Source of the DNA: Sambucus nigra
Taxonomy: Eukaryota; Streptophyta; Magnoliopsida; Dipsacales; Adoxaceae
Direction: 5' to 3'
Assembly: GCA_949130495.1 (NCBI GenBank)
Contig: OX422214.1
Span: 249,120,187-249,184,186, forward strand
Length of the DNA stretch: 64,000 nt
Part shown: positions 58,790-64,000 of the stretch, one piece after another
How the letters are laid out: every line of letters starts with the position of its first letter
How positions within the stretch are numbered: the first letter of the stretch is position 1
Notes under the pieces: generated by a model
The model's input: the letters and a program-made list of their open reading frames with translations, nothing else
What the model was told of the DNA's origin: nothing
Database searches by the model: none
Made by a program: the position numbers and the translations under genes

Positions 58790-59085
58790 TTTATTTCCTT
58801 TCTTCCATCCAGGAAAAATACATTTTTAAAGCAAGTTTTATTATCATAAAAGTGCTTTATCCTTTTTCATAAAATCCCACTTCCCTTCTTCCATCCAGAA
58901 AGTGTAATCAAAAGTCATTTTTATTATCATAAAAATAACTTTGCATACCTTATGCTTCCATCTCCCTTCTTCCATCCGGGAAACATATTCGAAGCCAAAC
59001 CATATTTCCCATTTCCCTTCTTCCATCCGAAAAATGTATTGAAAGCCAAATCATTATCATGAATTGCTTTAACATATCTAAGACC
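58790..59085 (-). repeat. LTR minisatellite without TATA-like cores
   Basis: Four units of about 65-80 bp, each with CCCTTCTTCCATCC and TTATTATCATAAAA. It is the counterpart of 5690-6005. Confidence 0.75.
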
Positions 59086-59839
59086 GTCCCTCCGGGTTTC
59101 CCCACTGAACACGCCCCTAAATGGATATCATCATCCAGGGCCTATCAAACAAGACAACCTGGGAACCTACCAAACGTCGGGGAAGCAGCCATATGCATGC
59201 GGAATAGTCATGACCACACCCAGAATCACCTAACCAGCGCAGTACAATAAACGCCCATATGGCCTAGGGACTATATCCACCCTATATTCATTAGCCAGGG
59301 GGCTTCACCACACGCGCGTAACTTCCCTTGTGATAACGATTTAGAGAGGTGTGTAATCATAAATTAACATTTATGAAAAACATTTCTTTTTCCTTTTGAA
59401 AACATTCACTTTTACATTTTCAAAATCATTTGTACTTATTTCTTTTAGTACTACATATTAACACATGTCTTTCTTATTCTTAGTGTCATATTTTTATTAA
59501 TGACCTAAGACCCGAAGTGCCATTATCCTCAAACTAGTCTCCAAAGGTTCATACAATTTCATAAACCATCAAAGTGAGTCTTCATCAATAATAGACTCCC
59601 AAAAGTCCCAACATTTACATTTAATCTCCAATAAACTTTTAGGTTAACTTCCTATATCATGCGGACATTAACCTACACACACTAGCCCTCGGGTAAACCC
59701 AAATGTCCCCACTTTAACCTAGGACAATGTCTACCCACAACAACCCTCTAGGAACTCTCATTAATTCCCAAAGGAAGGGTCATAAACCTCGTACCTAAAC
59801 GAAAAAGGGCTAAAAACAAACTAGGAAAAATCTCACAGA

Positions 59840-60060
59840 AACAGGGCAACCGAATCGATTCGCCCTAGGGCTGAATCGATTCGCCCCTGGATGAGAATCG
59901 ATTCGCCCAAAAAGCGAATCGATTCGGTGAGTAAAATTGACATTATGTAATAGCCGAATCGATTCGGACTTAACCCGAATCGATTCGGTCTCCCAGACCT
60001 GTAGCCTACCCCTTAACCGAATCGGTTCACCTGGGAGCCGAATCGATTTGGCCCTGGGAA
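59840..60060. repeat. GAATCGATTC palindrome cluster
   Basis: About eight GAATCGATTC cores, most as CGAATCGATTCG, in 220 bp, plus diverged GAATCGGTTC and GAATCGATTTG. It lies 0.93-1.15 kb from the LTR start. Confidence 0.9.
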
Positions 60061-60313
60061 TTTGCCCAGTTTAGTTTACGGGTTGAAGAACCCTAAAATC
60101 CAAAAAATCCCAAATCTTTGATTTTATCCAACATCAACAACAACTAATTCTCCCAAATTGTTTCTACACAATTTATAACAAATAATTTATCCTCAAATCA
60201 AATCAAAACTAAGACTTAAGGGTTAATCATCAAAATCAACAAAGAACCCATTTAGGGCTTAAATCTCCAAAACTTAACTATACATGAAATTAATCACATT
60301 AAATCAACATATA

Positions 60314-60330
60314 GCAAGTAAGATACTTGC
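60314..60330 (-). promoter_or_regulatory. Leader hairpin with splice-donor-like site
   Basis: On the minus strand GAG/GCAAGTATCTTACTTGC: a 7 bp stem and 3-base loop, with an AG/GCAAGT donor-like start. It is 15 bp past a long GA-rich leader. Counterpart of 4122-4137. Confidence 0.5.
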
Positions 60331-60419
60331 CTCGAGGTTGTAGTCTCGGATCCTCCTCTGGTAGCAACGAAATTCGGCCTCAAATCTCCATTTCTCTCTC
60401 TTTTCTCCTATTTCTCCCA

Positions 60420-60426
60420 ACTCTCT

Positions 60427-60496
<70 letters not shown>
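60420..60496. repeat. (CT)n microsatellite in the LTR leader
   Basis: Nearly pure CT for about 75 bp; as GA on the transcribed minus strand it corresponds to the GA-rich leader of the solo LTR. Confidence 0.9.
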
Positions 60497-60498
<2 letters not shown>

Positions 60499-60991
60499 CT
60501 TCTAACACAAGATTGAGGAAATAAAAAGGGGTGGGGGACTCATACGGGTCTCAAAACATAAATGCCCCTCTTTTAGTTGTTAATACACCATTAAAATGAC
60601 TCGTAACCACTTAATTGAGTCATAACCCTTTAAAAATGCCCAAATATAAAAAATACAACTTGACACTTATTTAGACTAGTCTAAAAACAACTGCACCCCT
60701 ATTTTGGCGTTCGGATTTATGTGAACAATTTTTATGTTACAATTTCATTTTATTTCATTAATTATACCCAACTTTAAGTATAGGTCATAACCATCGTTTT
60801 ACATACAACGACACAATATATCACAATATAATGCTATTTACCTTCTCATAACGGTAAATAGACAAAACATAGTAAATATTATATCTAAATCGCGCGGGAA
60901 ATAATATTTACTCCAACTTCCCCTATTTTATAAAATTATCCCATCAGGCAAAATAATATAAAATAGTAGCTCAGAAGCCTGGGTTGTTACA

Positions 60992-61012
60992 TACTCCCCC
61001 CCTTAGAGGGGA
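60992..61012 (-). other. Polypurine tract
   Basis: On the minus strand CCTCTAAGGGGGGGGAGTA directly precedes the LTR start, proving this is the 3' LTR of a minus-strand element. Confidence 0.88.
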
Positions 61013-61734
61013 ATTTTTGCCTTCAAAATTCAGGCGTACCCCATAATTATACAAGGGTGTACTATACCAAACTATCGTGCTATCATTATAGCAAACCCCT
61101 CGGCAGTGAGACGTCCCCATTTGACTCGGACTAAGGTCATCAATATACGATCTCAGTCTACCTTTTTCCGTGCTCTAACATAGCACCAAATTATTCCCGG
61201 GAACTATCTATCCTACTGTTCTACTACGGAAGGAGATACCTACACATATCGGCACAAATTGCCTTAATTCCCGAAATACGTTACACCCTTACTAGGGAAT
61301 AACTACACTAGCTCACAATTGCTCACCCCAACGTTACTAACTTCCATTCGCATTGGTGTAGCCCTTAAAAGTATGAGGCTCAATGAGCCCAATCATGAAA
61401 GAAACATTCTCGGACCATTCCAAACCCAAGGAATATACTGTCCGCTGGTTCCATTCAACGAACAGGCAAATTACTCAGCCAACTACATTAGGCCACACAC
61501 ACGACACCATACTTATAGAAAATGATCCAAACTATTGTACGGAAATTCGATCCATAAAAGCTATTACTCCCATCCTTTCTCGTTCCACCACTAGTCTCTT
61601 CACACTAGTAGGTGAATCGATCAACCATGGATATGAACGCTCCTACTATAGCGTCCCCGCAGTTAAGCTCGTTCCCCTTGGCATTGCATGCCTCAACTAA
61701 TCTCTCCGACGATTTTCTACCCGGCGCACCTACT

Positions 61735-61962
61735 ACCCCATCCGCATTTCCTTAGCGAAAAGGAATATCCAATTGATAGTCCTTTACGAACTCCAACTTG
61801 TTTCTCGTGAAATTACCAAATTTCCTGCCCAGGAAGTAGTGCCTCTATTTCTTAAAGGCGAATACTACCGCTACGAACTCTAAATCAAGCGGGGGATAAC
61901 ACTTCTCACGAAGGTTAAGTCTGTGAGATGCATAAACAATGGGTCCATGCTCCCATATTAAT
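61735..61962 (-). pseudogene. Ty3/gypsy RNase H remnant
   Basis: The minus strand reads EHGPIV then YASHRLNLREKCYPPLDLEF, VAVVFAFKK, an in-frame stop, RHYFLGRKF and later VKDYQLDIPFR. The family pattern is a YASRQL...EKNYPTHDLEL...VVFALK.WRHYLYG stretch, followed after about 40 residues by a KDYD-type segment. About 20 residues are missing in between. RNase H removes the RNA strand during reverse transcription; here it is dead. Confidence 0.8.
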
Positions 61963-62592
61963 ACTTCCCGTTCTTGGCAAAGACTCGTTCGTTAAATCCA
62001 CTCTCGATCAGAACAACACGAGTGCAGGAGTAAAAGTCAATTTATCCTTTTAACTCCCCTAAAGATAGGTTATCGACGTAACGCTCTATCTCAGAAAGGC
62101 CCCACCTATTATGGCCTAACATTTTGCATCACTCGAGATCCCGTACTTTTCCATTCTAGGGACTCAATCCCCCTTAGAGTTAACCCACAAACTTATTGTG
62201 GTCAACTCCCTACCACCTTCCTAAAATAATGTCGCATGCCTTAAGGGCCGTACATTCTAAAAATCCTAAAGTCGATCTACATCCTAATCTAGTTGTATAA
62301 GTATAATACTAATTATGTCCATAGTGTCCAAGACCTTTCCCGACTTCCAACATTAACTTGGTTTCATGCGTGGGATGTCTCGCCGAAGCGAAATCCAAAC
62401 AAGGAACCCTCCCGTTACACTACTACCTCACATTGTTGGTCGTCGAGATATGACGGTCTAAGACACATGATCGGGACCGCTAAGGTCCTAACTCATAACC
62501 CTATTAATGCTCTTCAACTTCTAAGTCTTACCATTACAATTAACTGAAAATTTAACTGACCTGGCATTTACTTTCTGTAAGATGCCACAAAT

Positions 62593-62596
<4 letters not shown>

Positions 62597-62645
<49 letters not shown>
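62597..62645. repeat. (TC)n(TA)n microsatellite
   Basis: About 26 bp of TC joined to about 22 bp of TA. Confidence 0.9.
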
Positions 62646-62646
<1 letters not shown>

Positions 62647-64000
62647 CACATCCTTTTTAAATGGCCTTCTAATTAAGGCATAACCATAAGTCTCCATCTG
62701 ACTTTCTTATCTTAGTCTTCCCCACATCGATCAGAGGAAAAACTATTACAGTGCTCATATATCGCACATCAACTTAGCCCTCTAATCACTCAATTATGTG
62801 ATTCTCGGCTAAACCTTCCAACCCAGCACTCAACCATAAAAAGAAAGAAAAGAAAGGAAAATAAATATAGCATCTCTCCACTCCCAACGTCGTTAAGGTT
62901 CATGCGTGAAGTGTGTCGCAAAGCGAAATTCAAATAAGGAACCCCTCCGACACAATCCCCTTAACTTATTGGTCGTGGAGATAAAGCAACACCATACACA
63001 AGCAAAGCAAACAAAACAAGAAATGAAAACTACTTACATACCGTAAACCACCTCTATAGAGTCTCAACCTGTATCCAAGAGAGATAGTATAGAACAACTA
63101 GTTCTTCTCTAGAACTAGAAATAGGATAGCCTCACGATTTATCTGCTTGCTATCGCTCCAACCAAACCAAAATAGCTCCACTCGTATAATACATATAATA
63201 CGAGTAGCACATACCCCATATATACTTTTAAAGTATCATCACTCGCCTCATAACGAGTGAAGGAAAGATATAAAACTTCCCTACCATGGAAGTCCTATAG
63301 GCACTCTATATAATAACATGGTTACCACCACAAGCTCAATATACACACCCGAATCTAGGGTTAATACAAGACTACACCATCTTATCATAAGGAATACACC
63401 ATCCTTAACTAAGGTGGGATTCCCACAAACATCCTTGCCAATCACCCTGGCTACGACTAATGGTTCCAAGACACATTATTCTAGTCTTATCCGAACCAAA
63501 CTACTTCCATCAATGCCCCAACTAGGTATCCCATCTTTGCCGATTATCTTCAATCAACAAGATCAAAATGAGTAGTTCCCTTAACTTCCTTACCAAAGAG
63601 AACATTCTACTATTTTTAGTTCAATGAGTCTTCCCCGGGTGGATGTCCACCGTTGGGGTCCCATGAACACTACTTTTCCAAAAGTGTTAGCAACACTTAC
63701 TTGTGAGCCTATCGTTTCCATTGAAAGGCTCTCTCTCCCTTGTACTAAACTTATTTCGGTGCACAACTTCCTCAACCATAACACCCTTTATTCACGGTCG
63801 GTCTCTGACCGAACCTCACGTGAATATTTGAGAATCTACTTTCTCATCATTCCTGACATCCCAGAGAAACTCGCTATTGAAAATGTCTAACGGGTTTCTC
63901 TATGGGAAAAACCTCCCATTCCACAAAAATAAGGCGACTACCATATCTGCCATTTCAATCTTACTTCTATGGGTGAAAGATTTCCCTCCAATCTTTGCAC

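Larger units (their letters stand above)
57756..60991 (-). repeat. 3' LTR of another gypsy element
   Basis: 3236 bp from TGTGACAACCTGCC to GGTTGTTACA. It is closest to the solo LTR at 3547-7164. It has the CGGGTCAGGGCCCG hairpin (58293-58306), one 57 bp block (58487-58549), a (TA)n (58601-58628), a minisatellite (58790-59085), the conserved block (59085-59350), the palindrome cluster (59840-60060), the leader hairpin (60314-60330) and a long (CT)n (60420-60496). TTTAC (57751-57755) is the expected target duplication; its partner is off-window. Confidence 0.88.
61013..64000 (-). mobile_element. Gypsy internal region, 3' part, decayed
   Basis: It continues past the right edge. A decayed RNase H is recognisable; no integrase or chromodomain is visible in the 0.75 kb between it and the LTR. 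Two 57 bp blocks typical of LTRs lie at 62364-62420 and 62900-62955, with a (TC)n(TA)n at 62597-62645 between them, so 62.3-63.0 kb may be LTR-derived. The segment 63400-63900 has weak similarity to 48800-49150; no domain recognised. Confidence 0.65.

Overview
This is plant nuclear DNA, an angiosperm and probably a eudicot, in a transposon-dense part of the genome. The evidence is the set of elements and gene fragments: a plant hAT transposase, Sirevirus-type Ty1/copia elements, Ty3/gypsy elements with roughly 3 kb LTRs, Helitrons, an Au-like tRNA-derived SINE, a LINE remnant and introns with plant-like splice sites. I see no intact host gene.

Left block (1-15331) is a nest. A Ty3/gypsy element on the + strand (3' part of its internal region 11150-12309, 3' LTR 12310-15331) received a Sirevirus-like copia element (up to 11149). 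That copia element received a hAT transposon in its 5' LTR (1-1540) and a 3.6 kb solo gypsy LTR (3547-7164, TSD ACTAA) in its coding region. The copia element has a gag/coiled-coil/zinc-knuckle region but no recognisable pol.

Middle block (15332-41058) is older sequence. It holds a LINE reverse-transcriptase remnant, a decayed rhomboid-like gene on the - strand with a duplicated exon, a roughly 4.9 kb degenerate tandem array, a small signal-peptide gene fragment with duplicated exons, several hAT-type MITEs, an Au-like SINE, a 2.0 kb Helitron (28374-30399), a foldback element and a 7 kb Helitron (32257-39242). The larger Helitron carries two composite arrays built from C-rich blocks, TGCATATATATGCA palindromes and CA repeats.

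Right block (41059-64000) is another LTR nest on the - strand. A complete gypsy element (42584-53238, TSD ATTCG) splits an older LTR (41059-42583 and 53239-55010). It is followed by an LTR fragment, a second Sirevirus-like element (55441-57755) and the 3' LTR plus internal region of another gypsy element (57756-64000) with a decayed RNase H.

The strongest cross-element signals are these. Every LTR long enough to judge carries a cluster of short TCGA-core palindromes, different in sequence for each family. The gypsy LTRs also share a hairpin that overlaps a splice-donor-like site, and a conserved hairpin/box pair nearer the LTR 3' end. All statements come from reading by eye; no alignment or database search was run.
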